Below, piece by piece: positions 32,615 to 40,407 of a stretch of 64,000 nucleotides of DNA. The stretch is from NCBI RefSeq assembly GCF_026230195.1, contig NZ_CP036501.1, positions 2,046,001 to 2,110,000 of the forward strand. The letters run 5' to 3'. The stretch comes from Candidatus Paraluminiphilus aquimaris. GTDB lineage: Bacteria; Pseudomonadota; Gammaproteobacteria; Pseudomonadales; Halieaceae. The translations under genes and the position numbers were made by a program. How positions within the stretch are numbered: position 1 is the first letter of the stretch; each line of letters opens with the position of its first letter. Under the pieces are notes generated by a model. It did not search any database, had not been told where the DNA came from, and worked only from the letters and a program-made list of their open reading frames with translations.

Positions 32615-33619
32615 TTAGGGGGAGTGGTCAAGTGATATGTACCGCAACTCGTTATTTTGGAAGCCACGCTCGCAAGTCCAATGTCTGTTTCTGTAGGCGC
32701 GTAACACTCGCATCGTTGGTTTTCGATTACCCATGCCCGCATCCTTACAGGCTGCGATAACGCCACTTTGATTCATGGGCTTTAGAGAAATCAGGTCTTT
32801 TATGAAATCGATAACCTCAGAATCATTGGCTTCCTGTCTTCGCACATGTTCAAGCTCACGAGTGTTTGTGTAATCACCACTCAGCGTGACACTCCGAGAC
32901 GAATCAATGACGAAGGTTTGAGGCTTTACAAGCGCCCTCTCCTTCTCAAACTCAGTGGATACTGTGAGTTCCGTATCAGTCTTTGAAGGATAAAGCATCA
33001 TCATGATGTCGAAATCAGCCTTCAAGTCACCCGTACCCTCGTATACCAACTTGCCGTCACTGTCGGGGTGCTTGTTTGTGTGAGCTAGTGCAATAACGGT
33101 ACATCCGCGGATAGTTAAACCTCGGACGTTTGCATAAAACTTCTTTGAGTTTTGTTTGGAAATAACATCGGTAAACTTTTTGAGGGTATCTAAAAACACC
33201 ACGCAATCTGACAAGTCGTCGTCTTCTAGCATCTGTGTAATGACACTTATGCAATCAGCTTCAGATGTCCCCGCCTCTAAGGGCGCTATAAGGCGATATC
33301 CCGAACTTTCTGCTAGTCCCTGATAGTGCTTCAAGTCTGCGGCGCCAGCATCCAGATTGAAGTACAGAACCTCATAGCCATCGTTCGCTAGTTCTGCCGC
33401 CGCTGAAGTTGCTATCGTGGTCTTTCCTCCATTTGGAGGAGCCACCCAAACATGAGACTTCTGATGAAATATGCTGTCACACCACAGGGGTTGAGAGTCT
33501 GATATCTCTTCGACTTGTTCATTAGTCACCGTTAACTTGTCCACTGAACGCCTCCAGTCTCGTTTAGGCTCTAACTGAGAAACCTTGTTTGGTAGGTAGG
33601 AATAGTCGTCAGAGGCCAT
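32615..33619 (-). CDS. RepA-like RecA-fold ATPase (AAA_25 type), island replication helicase candidate
   Basis: The 334-residue protein has a RecA-type ATPase core: Walker A APPNGGKTT (about 60-68), Walker B CVVFLDTLKKF (about 138-148) and a sensor-like VIALAHTNKHPD. A C-terminal winged-helix-like region (SEVIDFIKDLISLKPMNQSGVIAACKDAG) follows. This architecture matches plasmid and satellite RepA/hexameric helicase proteins. Its start overlaps the end of the zinc-finger gene by 11 bases, so the two are coupled. Replication initiation or unwinding of the excised island is inferred. Confidence 0.75.
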   Translation of the reverse strand: MASDDYSYLPNKVSQLEPKRDWRRSVDKLTVTNEQVEEISDSQPLWCDSIFHQKSHVWVAPPNGGKTTIATSAAAELANDGYEVLYFNLDAGAADLKHYQGLAESSGYRLIAPLEAGTSEADCISVITQMLEDDDLSDCVVFLDTLKKFTDVISKQNSKKFYANVRGLTIRGCTVIALAHTNKHPDSDGKLVYEGTGDLKADFDIMMMLYPSKTDTELTVSTEFEKERALVKPQTFVIDSSRSVTLSGDYTNTRELEHVRRQEANDSEVIDFIKDLISLKPMNQSGVIAACKDAGMGNRKPTMRVLRAYRNRHWTCERGFQNNELRYISLDHSP

Positions 33620-34022
33620 TGGTTGCGTCCTCGACTACATCTAGGTAGAAATCATGCGCATGAACCGCGAGTACCCTCAGATAAGCTTCCATCTGAGTCG
33701 TATCCTCACGCGCTAAGTTTTTTTTGTTCCGCACTGACCCATTCCACGCAAGACAAAAAAATCTCATGTATGTCAGTTCATCAGAGGAGTAAGGAATAGA
33801 ACTCTTGTTAGATTTCTTGTGCCAAAGCCCGAGTGCGACTAGCGCATTGATAACTTCTGCTTGCGTACATCCCGCAAAGCAATGCACCAGCAGCTTATCC
33901 TTGCCCTGCGTAATAGACAGACTTGGGTTCCTATCGTCATGAGCTGGACAACACGCGATATATCTATTTCCGCCAAGCTCCTTAAATCTCTCGAGATTGG
34001 ATAACTGGGCTACTGACGACAT
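33609..34022 (-). CDS. CHC2-type zinc-finger protein, primase N-terminal domain only
   Basis: Start at 34022 (MSSVAQLSNLERFKELGGNR) with GAGGAGG 8 bases before it. The longer in-frame ATG at 34148 lies within another gene and lacks support. The 137-residue product has the DnaG/toprim primase zinc ribbon: CCPAHDDRNPSLSITQ (C...H) and VHCFAGCTQAEVINAL (C..C), about residues 22-60. The catalytic Toprim domain is missing, so it may only load or recognise DNA for the adjacent ATPase. It overlaps both neighbours. Confidence 0.75.
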   Translation of the reverse strand: MSSVAQLSNLERFKELGGNRYIACCPAHDDRNPSLSITQGKDKLLVHCFAGCTQAEVINALVALGLWHKKSNKSSIPYSSDELTYMRFFCLAWNGSVRNKKNLAREDTTQMEAYLRVLAVHAHDFYLDVVEDATNGL

Positions 34023-34186
34023 TCGAGGTACCTCCTCACTGCTATCGCAGTCTGTTCTTGAAGGTAGTGAATGCGCGCACGCTCCTCTTCGCTTGGATTC
34101 CAAGGCGTTGGAATGTGTTTGATGGCTGAAGCAAGTCGCTGTTTCCACATCTCAGCGTCTTGCCGTAATTCTTCTAAAGAGTTCAT
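34010..34186 (-). CDS. 58-residue helical protein of the island replication module
   Basis: ATG at 34186 is preceded by GGGAGG at good spacing. The peptide starts MNSLEELRQDAEMWKQRLAS and ends EQTAIAVRRYLECRQ. It is highly charged and helical. Its 3' end overlaps the zinc-finger gene start by 13 bases and contains that gene's ribosome site, a classic coupling layout. No family is recognised. Confidence 0.6.
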   Translation of the reverse strand: MNSLEELRQDAEMWKQRLASAIKHIPTPWNPSEEERARIHYLQEQTAIAVRRYLECRQ

Positions 34187-34274
34187 AGGAGCCTCCCGAT
34201 ATCAGAAAGCCCCACCTAAGTGCGGGTTTGCTTGCTTGTGTAGCAAAGGACGACGCCCACATTAAGTGAGGACG

Positions 34275-34454
34275 TTATCGAACGTTTCTTTGCTTAAGGT
34301 GTTCTTTTAGCTCTTCTGCGTCCCAATATGGGCGCTGTCCCATCTGATAGGTTGGCTCAGGTATGTAGCCCTTCTGACGCCATTTCCAAAGCGTTACTCG
34401 AGAGATGCCGAACTGGTCGGCAATGTCGTTGGTACTCAGCACCGTCTTTTTCAT
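34275..34454 (-). CDS. AlpA/excisionase-type MerR-like DNA-binding regulator
   Basis: The 59-residue protein (start at 34454, GAGGT 8 bases upstream) is a single winged helix: LSTNDIADQFGISRVTLWKWRQKGYIPEPTYQMGQRPYWDAEELKEHLKQ. AlpA-family proteins regulate integrase expression and excision in P4-like prophages and phage satellites. It sits between the integrase pair and the replication genes, with a hairpin-forming inverted repeat upstream that may be part of its control. Confidence 0.85.
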   Translation of the reverse strand: MKKTVLSTNDIADQFGISRVTLWKWRQKGYIPEPTYQMGQRPYWDAEELKEHLKQRNVR

Positions 34455-34528
34455 GGTATTTACCTCATCAAGCACCTGACCTACCATTGACGGCAGGGTG
34501 TGCTTTCATTCGTTGGTTGCTCATCTGA

Positions 34529-34560
34529 GGTACGGGGCCATTGCAGTGGTTACCCGTACC
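34529..34560. promoter_or_regulatory. Inverted repeat upstream of the AlpA-type gene
   Basis: GGTACGGG (34529-34536) and CCCGTACC (34553-34560) are perfect 8-bp arms. A nested CCA/TGG pair lies inside. It lies between the 254-residue gene's stop and the alpA promoter region. It may be a regulator site or a terminator without a clear T run. Confidence 0.4.
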
Positions 34561-34624
34561 GCCTTTACAATTGTTATTAAACCTTAATGCTTATTTAAAA
34601 ACTCCCCGATTCCCAACTCGGCAA

Positions 34625-35389
34625 TCAGGCGTTTCGGCGCCTGTCCCCTCTTTGCTCGACCGTGAGCCAACTCCAAAGCTCATCAATTTCGCTCTCTTTG
34701 TTTTCCCATCCCACAATAGGGTCTTCCCAAACATCACCCCAGTCTAGCCAGTAAGCCTTCAACTCCTTCCACTCCGCGCCCTGCCTCTTCATCGACCAAA
34801 TGTCTCTTGCGACGAAATTCGCCTGCGCCCACTTTCTTCTGGCAGACCAGTCCTCATCGGGGACATGCAGAGCTACAAGGCGCACCATTATTTGAATTCT
34901 CTCCTCGCGACGATATGCCTCAGATTGTGACCCTTTGGGCGAACCGAATAAGTTATAAAGTTCCTGCTTGATATCGTTGGCATCGTGACCCATCCCTGAG
35001 CGGGACTGAACGGTCACAATTCGATGAACTTCACGTAAAAAACTCAAAATATCACGAGTATCGACACTTAAATCTCTCACGCTATCAACAAGTGGTTTGC
35101 GAGGAATCAACTCGTGCATCTCACTCTCCTTTAAGTCGACTGGGTCATAAACCGCCAAGAACTGGTCTAGCACGCTGCGGACATTCAAAATTCCATCCAA
35201 TAAAAGGCGAGAGTCGAATTCCTCTGGCGTGTAAAGGCCCTCATGTGCCATGGCGGCTGTGTGCTGGATGTAGAAGTCATTCATTTCGTCTAACGGGAGC
35301 TTTTCTTTTTCAAACGCATCAATGGCTTCATCTAAGCGCCTCCGATACTCCTCGCGCTTAAGTCTCTTTTGCTCCTCTGACAGACTCAT
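34625..35389 (-). CDS. Unknown charged protein coupled to the integrase
   Basis: A 254-residue cytoplasmic protein (start at 35389, MSLSEEQKRLKREEYRRRLD). It is coupled to the integrase by an ATGA overlap, so the longer frame upstream is not used. It is helical and charged with many Trp in the tail (WKELKAYWLDWGDVWEDPIVGWENKESEIDELW). No motif is recognised. Genes in this position often modulate integration or excision, but nothing in the sequence proves it. Confidence 0.65.
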   Translation of the reverse strand: MSLSEEQKRLKREEYRRRLDEAIDAFEKEKLPLDEMNDFYIQHTAAMAHEGLYTPEEFDSRLLLDGILNVRSVLDQFLAVYDPVDLKESEMHELIPRKPLVDSVRDLSVDTRDILSFLREVHRIVTVQSRSGMGHDANDIKQELYNLFGSPKGSQSEAYRREERIQIMVRLVALHVPDEDWSARRKWAQANFVARDIWSMKRQGAEWKELKAYWLDWGDVWEDPIVGWENKESEIDELWSWLTVEQRGDRRRNA

Positions 35390-36555
35390 GTGCGACCCAC
35401 TACAAAATCGCACCACATTTGGGATGCGCGGCGTCTCTGCTGAACATATTTCGCGCGGTTGTACGCCGCTCGAACCCTCGATTTTTCGGGCTGATGCCCC
35501 TGCATCGCCTCGATAACTCGATCGGAGAATGGAACCTCGAACTCTTCTGCCCAAGTCTTAAAGGATGCCCTGAAACCATGGAAGACTGGCACGTCGCCAT
35601 CAGGCTCACCGAATCGACTTAGGTATTGTTCTTTTACTGACTTGTTTAGAGTGTTGTCAGACTTTGGCTGACCGTTACGCGACCAAAAGATGTATGGGCC
35701 ATTTTCTAGCTTTTTTGCCTCCTCGAGGATTTCTATTGCCCTGTCGCTAAGGAAAATATCGTTAATTTCCCTCTGCTTAGTCCTCTCAGCAGGAAGCGTC
35801 CATACATCACCTGATACCTCCTCCCAACGCGCTTTCCTTACCTCGGCGGAGCGAGCGACGGTCAAGCATCCAAACTCTATTGCAAGCCGCGTGAGAGGGT
35901 CTGTCTTTCCATTGGTTCTCAAGTGATTAAAGAACTCTGTGATATTTTCTAGGGGCATCATCGGATGGTGACGCGGCACGTGCTTTACGTCGGGCAAATC
36001 GGCAAGAATCCCAGTGGCGACGTTCTTAATACAGTGGTCATGGTCAACTCCACGCTGAAGGACTCTCGTGACGCGCATCCTGACTCTATCCGCAGTGACA
36101 TGTTTATCTAGCCAAAGCACTCCGCCATCAACTTTTTGAAGAAGCAGCTTTTCGATATCCCACCGAAAGATCTTGTCGACGTCCTTTTCACCGATGTAGG
36201 GATAGACATAAGCCTCAAAATTGCTCCTCCACTGGTCAACAGTTCTAAGAGCCTTGTTTGCTAGCTTAGTTTCGATGTGTTCTTCCGCTAATTCGCGGAA
36301 TGTGGGGACTCCCTTGGGGTTTCTGGGGTCGTAGCCCATCTTCGCTAATTCGCGCCACTCTCTAGCTTTTTCTCTTGCCTGAGAGAGACTTAGCTGAGGG
36401 TATTTGCCCAAATAATATTCTTTGCGCTTACCATTTCGTTGAACTCTCAGAAACCAGTCACGAGTCTTTCCTTCCGTTACACGGAAAATAAGACCATTCC
36501 CATCAGAGTATCTGCCCACCACTTTTTTGGGTAGTTCTGAGGCCGTTAGCGCCAT
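35386..36555 (-). CDS. int: Tyrosine-type site-specific integrase
   Basis: The 389-residue integrase has an N-terminal arm-binding domain of DUF4102 type (LTASELPKKVVGRYSDGNGLIFRV). A core-binding SAM-like domain and the catalytic domain follow, with Arg in TVARSAEVRKARWEE, HGFRASFKTWAEEF (HxxR) and the nucleophile in AYNRAKYVQQRR. It lies 134 bases from the tRNA-Ser 3' end, pointing inward. This is typical of islands that integrate in tRNA genes. A good AAGGTGG ribosome site precedes the ATG. Active-site residues are intact, so it may still work. Confidence 0.95.
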   Translation of the reverse strand: MALTASELPKKVVGRYSDGNGLIFRVTEGKTRDWFLRVQRNGKRKEYYLGKYPQLSLSQAREKAREWRELAKMGYDPRNPKGVPTFRELAEEHIETKLANKALRTVDQWRSNFEAYVYPYIGEKDVDKIFRWDIEKLLLQKVDGGVLWLDKHVTADRVRMRVTRVLQRGVDHDHCIKNVATGILADLPDVKHVPRHHPMMPLENITEFFNHLRTNGKTDPLTRLAIEFGCLTVARSAEVRKARWEEVSGDVWTLPAERTKQREINDIFLSDRAIEILEEAKKLENGPYIFWSRNGQPKSDNTLNKSVKEQYLSRFGEPDGDVPVFHGFRASFKTWAEEFEVPFSDRVIEAMQGHQPEKSRVRAAYNRAKYVQQRRRASQMWCDFVVGRT

Positions 36556-36688
36556 TGATCACCACCTTCGTACACCACTCAGTGTTGACACAATGAAACA
36601 AAAAGAAATGCTTTTCAACAAATAGATAAGCAATTAAGCGGCCTGAAGCAGCTATAGGCTACAAGGCTTAACAGTTGCAAATAGGGGG

Positions 36689-36704
36689 TTGGCGGAGAAG
36701 GAGG
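36689..36704. repeat. Right attachment site inside tRNA-Ser
   Basis: TTGGCGGAGAAGGAGG equals 22541-22556. It covers CCA, the discriminator and the 3' acceptor strand of tRNA-Ser, so integration restores an intact tRNA. Confidence 0.85.
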
Positions 36705-36777
36705 GATTCGAACCCTCGATACGTTGCCGTATACACACTTTCCAGGCGTGCGCCTTCGACCACTCGGCCACCTCTCC
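36690..36777 (-). tRNA. tRNA-Ser (anticodon GGA)
   Basis: An 88-base class II tRNA with acceptor arms GGAGAGG/CTTCTCC (one G-T), discriminator G and encoded CCA. The anticodon loop CTGGAAA gives GGA between stems CACGC/GTGTG. The long variable arm is built around GTATACGGCAACGTATC. Its 3' end is the island attachment site. Confidence 0.97.
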
Positions 36778-36871
36778 GTGGGCCAGAAGTCTAGCACAGG
36801 CCTTATTAAAGAAGCATCGACGGCGGGCATCAATGCAAGAAATACCACATAAAAAGCGTATTGCTCGCGCC

Positions 36872-38770
36872 TTAAGCCGCTCGAGTTAGTTGCTCTGAAG
36901 AACCACCGCTGTGAAGGTATCTTCCGAGCGGCTGCTTCCCCAAGGCCTCGCTCGCACCCTCGTCGCCCTGCCACGCGACCTCACCTGAAATATAAACGCT
37001 GTCTACGATACCTTCAGGCCGATTAACCATTTGCTCGTGCTCAAAAATTTCTCGATGTACCAACACCCTTGTTTGATCAGGCTCCCAGCCATCGAATGCG
37101 TCGGGGTTAATGAGCACCATGTCGGCGCGCGCACCGATATTCAGGCTCCCAGCGTCGAGACCAAAGGTTTCCGCTGGATCCTTGGTCAGTCGCTTTACGA
37201 CCTTGGCAATCGTCTCCTCTCCGTGTTCTCGCGCCAGCTTTAAGGACATGAGATTGCTGTCAAAAAATGCCATGTTGGTAATATGTGCCCCCGAATCGTT
37301 AAACCCGGGAAGCGTATTTTCGTGGAGTAAAAACTCCAAAGTAGACCGATTACCCGCGTTCGCCACATCCGCATAAAAACGGAAACTTTTGTCGTAAGAT
37401 CGCAGCATGTGAAGCGCAAAATCAGCGTCATCTCGCAGTTCGATCTCGATTCTCTCAAAAGCCTCTCGCTCTGATGCAGACCGCGCAGCCTCAAGATCGC
37501 CTGCCTTAAATTTCTGAGCCCTCGCCATGACCTGAGCAAAACTCTCACCGTCCCAGTCAGTGCAAGGTGCCCCATCGAAAATAAGTTTCTCCGGCTCACG
37601 AATAACCAAACTATCTGGCAACCCTCGCGCCGCCTTCCAGCTTGCGAAATCGTCACCCGTACGCCCGTGACGCCACTCCCTACGGAATCGCTCAACCCAC
37701 TCAGGATCGTGCATTAATCGCTGCCTTCCCTCGTAGTCGTCGTACTCTAATGCAATGAGCTCCGCCGTAGAGGTCAACTCCTCAAACAACGGGCTGACAA
37801 TTCCATCGGACCAAACTCTAAAGTTGGTACCCAGCGCTTGAAAATGCAGGCGCCCATCCATGAACTTGCTGTTAAGAAGCTTGGCGACGCCGAGAAATAG
37901 TTTTGACGAGTTAGGGGCGGCCGTCATTTCCATTGCCGATAGCGCCGATGTCTTAAGCGGCTTTCCAAATAATCGACCACTGGTCAAGGTGAAGTAAAAT
38001 AATGCCTTGAGGCGGTTTTCGATAATCGGCGTTGTTTGCCACACACGATCGTATTTTCTCACCACTTTCAAAAGGCGACGAAGCTCGCTAAACGATGCAA
38101 ATTGGGTTGGGATTCGTTTATCCGTGTGGGGATCATTGGAGAGGTAGTGAAACGGCAAACCGTCTGTGCTCAACCCCAAATAACCGAGCTGCATTGCCCC
38201 CTCAAGAATCTGCTCCATTTTCTGAAGCTCACTCTCGGTTGGTGCACGGCTAATGCTCGCGTCCAACCCCATCACCTCGATTCGCAGCATCGAATGTGGC
38301 ACGAAGGCCGCGATGTTGGGACCTAAGTTGAGATTATTAAAATGCGCCAAATAATCCTCTGGATTGTCCCAGGTCATCGCCTGCGCGCATTTTCGTAAAA
38401 CCGACTTTGGAATATTTTCTACGCGAGTGAAGCAGTCAACAATCGGCTCTTGCCCGTTCGTTTCTTGAGAACCAAAGCAAGTGCCAAGACTGCAATTCCC
38501 CACAAGCACCGTGGTTGTCCCGTGACGCACAACCTCATCGAGTGCGGGTGCAACCTCCACTTCAAGGTCGAGGTGCGTATGGATATCCAGCATGCCCGGA
38601 ATCAACCACCTACCCGCCGCGTCCACGCACTGCTTGGCCTGTGACACAGGCAAATTTGCACCGCGAGCCACAACGTTGCCAGCTGCAACAGCCACGTCTT
38701 CGATTCGCCCCGGCGTACCTTCACCGTCGAAGACCTTTGCACCCCTGATGAGTAAATCCCACTGAGCCAT
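36872..38770 (-). CDS. N-acyl-D-amino-acid deacylase-like amidohydrolase
   Basis: The 632-residue protein belongs to the amidohydrolase superfamily, D-aminoacylase group. LLIRGAKVFDGEG opens the composite beta-sandwich domain. The metal-binding HxH is in PGMLDIHTHLDLE (about residues 58-70). The C-terminal motif is NIGARADMVLINPDAFD. Substrates in this group are N-acyl-D-amino acids or related amides. The exact one cannot be read. It stands alone, with tRNA-Ser downstream and queF upstream. Confidence 0.88.
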   Translation of the reverse strand: MAQWDLLIRGAKVFDGEGTPGRIEDVAVAAGNVVARGANLPVSQAKQCVDAAGRWLIPGMLDIHTHLDLEVEVAPALDEVVRHGTTTVLVGNCSLGTCFGSQETNGQEPIVDCFTRVENIPKSVLRKCAQAMTWDNPEDYLAHFNNLNLGPNIAAFVPHSMLRIEVMGLDASISRAPTESELQKMEQILEGAMQLGYLGLSTDGLPFHYLSNDPHTDKRIPTQFASFSELRRLLKVVRKYDRVWQTTPIIENRLKALFYFTLTSGRLFGKPLKTSALSAMEMTAAPNSSKLFLGVAKLLNSKFMDGRLHFQALGTNFRVWSDGIVSPLFEELTSTAELIALEYDDYEGRQRLMHDPEWVERFRREWRHGRTGDDFASWKAARGLPDSLVIREPEKLIFDGAPCTDWDGESFAQVMARAQKFKAGDLEAARSASEREAFERIEIELRDDADFALHMLRSYDKSFRFYADVANAGNRSTLEFLLHENTLPGFNDSGAHITNMAFFDSNLMSLKLAREHGEETIAKVVKRLTKDPAETFGLDAGSLNIGARADMVLINPDAFDGWEPDQTRVLVHREIFEHEQMVNRPEGIVDSVYISGEVAWQGDEGASEALGKQPLGRYLHSGGSSEQLTRAA

Positions 38771-38863
38771 GGTTATCCTGCCCTATATTTCGTTGTTATA
38801 AGGCTCAGGATAACGCTTTTTCACCCTGCTTGATAAGCTGGAACAACCTGTTATCTGACGAAC

Positions 38864-39631
38864 TTATTGCTCAAACAGACGCGTAATTACAGGGGCTTTC
38901 GCAAAGGAAGAGCGCCAAGGGGTGATGTCGATACCACCGCGACGCTGGAAGAAGCCCACCACCTGAAGTTGGTCAGGCGCTAACAGACGCTCCAAACGAG
39001 AATATAAATCCTCGACGCATTGCTCGTGAAACCCCTGATGGTTCCTCAAGCCTTCTACTGTCTCACGGATAACTTCCTCGTCGAAGTGCTCAGCTGACAC
39101 ATCGATAACGAGCGTCGCCCAATCAGGCTGCGATGTCACAGGGCACAAAGAGCGAAAACCAATGGATGTAAAGCGCCTGCTTTCTTGAAGCCGCGACGCG
39201 TCATCCTGCCAGACGTTTAGCTCTAGCTCTGTGGCTAATCGTGAACTTTCTTGAAGCGCCTCAAATGTCAGAAGTTGCAACGTAACCCTCGATTGGGTGA
39301 GCGCAGAAAGATCGCATTCGATACAGGCAACTGCTTCCTCGTCACTGACAAATTCGTGTGCATTTAATGAATTCAGGTAAAGCTTAAGCGACTTGGACTC
39401 AACCGTATGCGCGCTGGACGCTGGAATAATGAGTGCACCTGTCGTGTAGCGAACCTCGCCTGATGACAACAACCAGCTCAGCTCGTAACAGTGCCAAACG
39501 TCGTGACCCAGTACCAAGCGAGGCGATGGATGCGCAATACCTGCACGCCCTCTTTCACGATCTATGGGCTCGAGCACCTCAGGCGAATACGTCGCCGGGG
39601 CGGCAACCGTGCTACCCAGTACACCGACCAA
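38864..39631 (-). CDS. queF: NADPH-dependent 7-cyano-7-deazaguanine (preQ0) reductase
   Basis: QueF reduces preQ0 to preQ1 in queuosine synthesis. At 255 residues this is the long bimodular E. coli-type form. It has ELSWLLSSGEVRYTTGALIIPASS and ESKSLKLYLNS in the N-half, FRSLCPVTSQPDWATLVID with the thioimide-forming Cys, and a second Cys in FHEQCVEDL. The track start is a TTG 2 bases after the ABC permease stop. The frame is open upstream and conserved residues (ENLALVG) precede TTG, so initiation could differ. It is the last gene of an ABC-permease-queF run. Confidence 0.93.
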   Translation of the reverse strand: MVGVLGSTVAAPATYSPEVLEPIDRERGRAGIAHPSPRLVLGHDVWHCYELSWLLSSGEVRYTTGALIIPASSAHTVESKSLKLYLNSLNAHEFVSDEEAVACIECDLSALTQSRVTLQLLTFEALQESSRLATELELNVWQDDASRLQESRRFTSIGFRSLCPVTSQPDWATLVIDVSAEHFDEEVIRETVEGLRNHQGFHEQCVEDLYSRLERLLAPDQLQVVGFFQRRGGIDITPWRSSFAKAPVITRLFEQ

Positions 39632-39633
39632 GG

Positions 39634-40407
39634 CTAAGTTCTCAACCGTGTACCCGTTCCCAAAAGATGCATCGCGTAGATAAAAGACACGATCGTAAGT
39701 GCAATCAACATGGCAAACGAAACAGTAATGTCGACATCACTAACGCCCAATACACCAAACCGAAAGGCATTAACGACATAAACGAGCGGATTGATCTGAG
39801 AAATGCTTGCCCAGAAGTCAGGCAGCAGATCGAGCGAATAAAACACCCCACCCAGATAAGTCAGAGGGGTTAAGACGAAGGTCGGTACAATGTTCACATC
39901 GTCAAAGGTGTTCGCAAAGACCGCATTAATGAGGCCCAAGAGAGAAAAAGATACAGACGTTAGGCTAACAACGCCGATGACCACAAGCCAGTTGTGGATA
40001 TCGAGGTCGGTGAAGAAGAGCGCTACCGAGGTCACAATAATCGAAACCAAAATACCTCGACTCACGCCACCTGCAGCATAACCCAGCACAATCACGTACG
40101 TAGGAGTCGGAGAGACCAACAGCTCTTCAACACTGTTGTTGAATTTCGCGCCGAAAAATGAGCCCACGACGTTTGCGTAAGTGTTGGTAATGATGGCCAT
40201 CATAATCAGGCCCGGCACAACAAACTCCATATAACTCACACCACCCATCGTGCCGATACGCGAACCGATCAAGGTGCCGAATATCAGAAAGTAGAGTGAC
40301 ATTGTGATCGCTGACGGCAGTAAGGTTTGCGTCCAAATTCGCAAGTACCGACGCACTTCCTTGCGCATAATCGTCAGAAAGGCGATCCACTGTTCGTAGG
40401 GACTCAT
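39634..40407 (-). CDS. ABC-2 type exporter permease (YadH-like)
   Basis: The 257-residue permease has six predicted helices and the ABC-2 family signature in the middle (EELLVSPTPTYVIVLGYAAGG...). Length and start (MRKEVRRYLRIWTQTLLP region) match E. coli YadH. It overlaps the ATPase gene by 4 bases. Together they form an exporter of unknown substrate, a half-transporter pair of the drug/polysaccharide export type. queF follows directly, but no functional link is known. Confidence 0.88.
   Translation of the reverse strand: MSPYEQWIAFLTIMRKEVRRYLRIWTQTLLPSAITMSLYFLIFGTLIGSRIGTMGGVSYMEFVVPGLIMMAIITNTYANVVGSFFGAKFNNSVEELLVSPTPTYVIVLGYAAGGVSRGILVSIIVTSVALFFTDLDIHNWLVVIGVVSLTSVSFSLLGLINAVFANTFDDVNIVPTFVLTPLTYLGGVFYSLDLLPDFWASISQINPLVYVVNAFRFGVLGVSDVDITVSFAMLIALTIVSFIYAMHLLGTGTRLRT

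Larger units (their letters stand above)
22541..36704. mobile_element. Integrative genomic island in tRNA-Ser(GGA), phage-satellite-like
   Basis: A 14.2-kb element bounded by 16-bp direct repeats. A tyrosine integrase sits 134 bases inside the tRNA-proximal end. The right module (minus strand) is integrase, 254-residue unknown, AlpA-type regulator, 58-residue unknown, CHC2-like zinc finger and RepA-like ATPase. The left end starts with a small-terminase-like protein. Cargo is about 15 small exported or membrane proteins. By eye the cargo is more AT-rich than the flanks. It could be a phage satellite, a degenerate plasmid-derived element or an integrative island. No capsid genes or conjugation genes are present. 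Confidence 0.85.

Noticed and set aside
32585-32625. Repeated CACTTTG near the end of the ATPase gene, possible iterons or origin
   Set aside because: Only two or three short imperfect copies, partly in the coding end, with no AT-rich unwinding region noted. Too weak to call an origin.
33609-34148. Longer start of the zinc-finger gene at 34148
   Set aside because: The leader overlaps the better-supported 58-residue gene and has no homology. GAGGAGG precedes 34022.
34625-35554. Longer 309-residue start of the unknown gene beside the integrase
   Set aside because: The first 55 residues lie inside the integrase gene. The ATGA overlap at 35389 is a normal coupled start.
22557-36688. Known antiphage or toxin-antitoxin system in the island
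   Set aside because: I recognised no restriction, CBASS, retron, Abi or toxin-antitoxin family. A profile search would be needed to exclude distant ones.
36556-36688. Possible extra small gene between integrase and tRNA-Ser
   Set aside because: Only short frames without a ribosome site. The stretch is better read as the integrase promoter and attachment arm.
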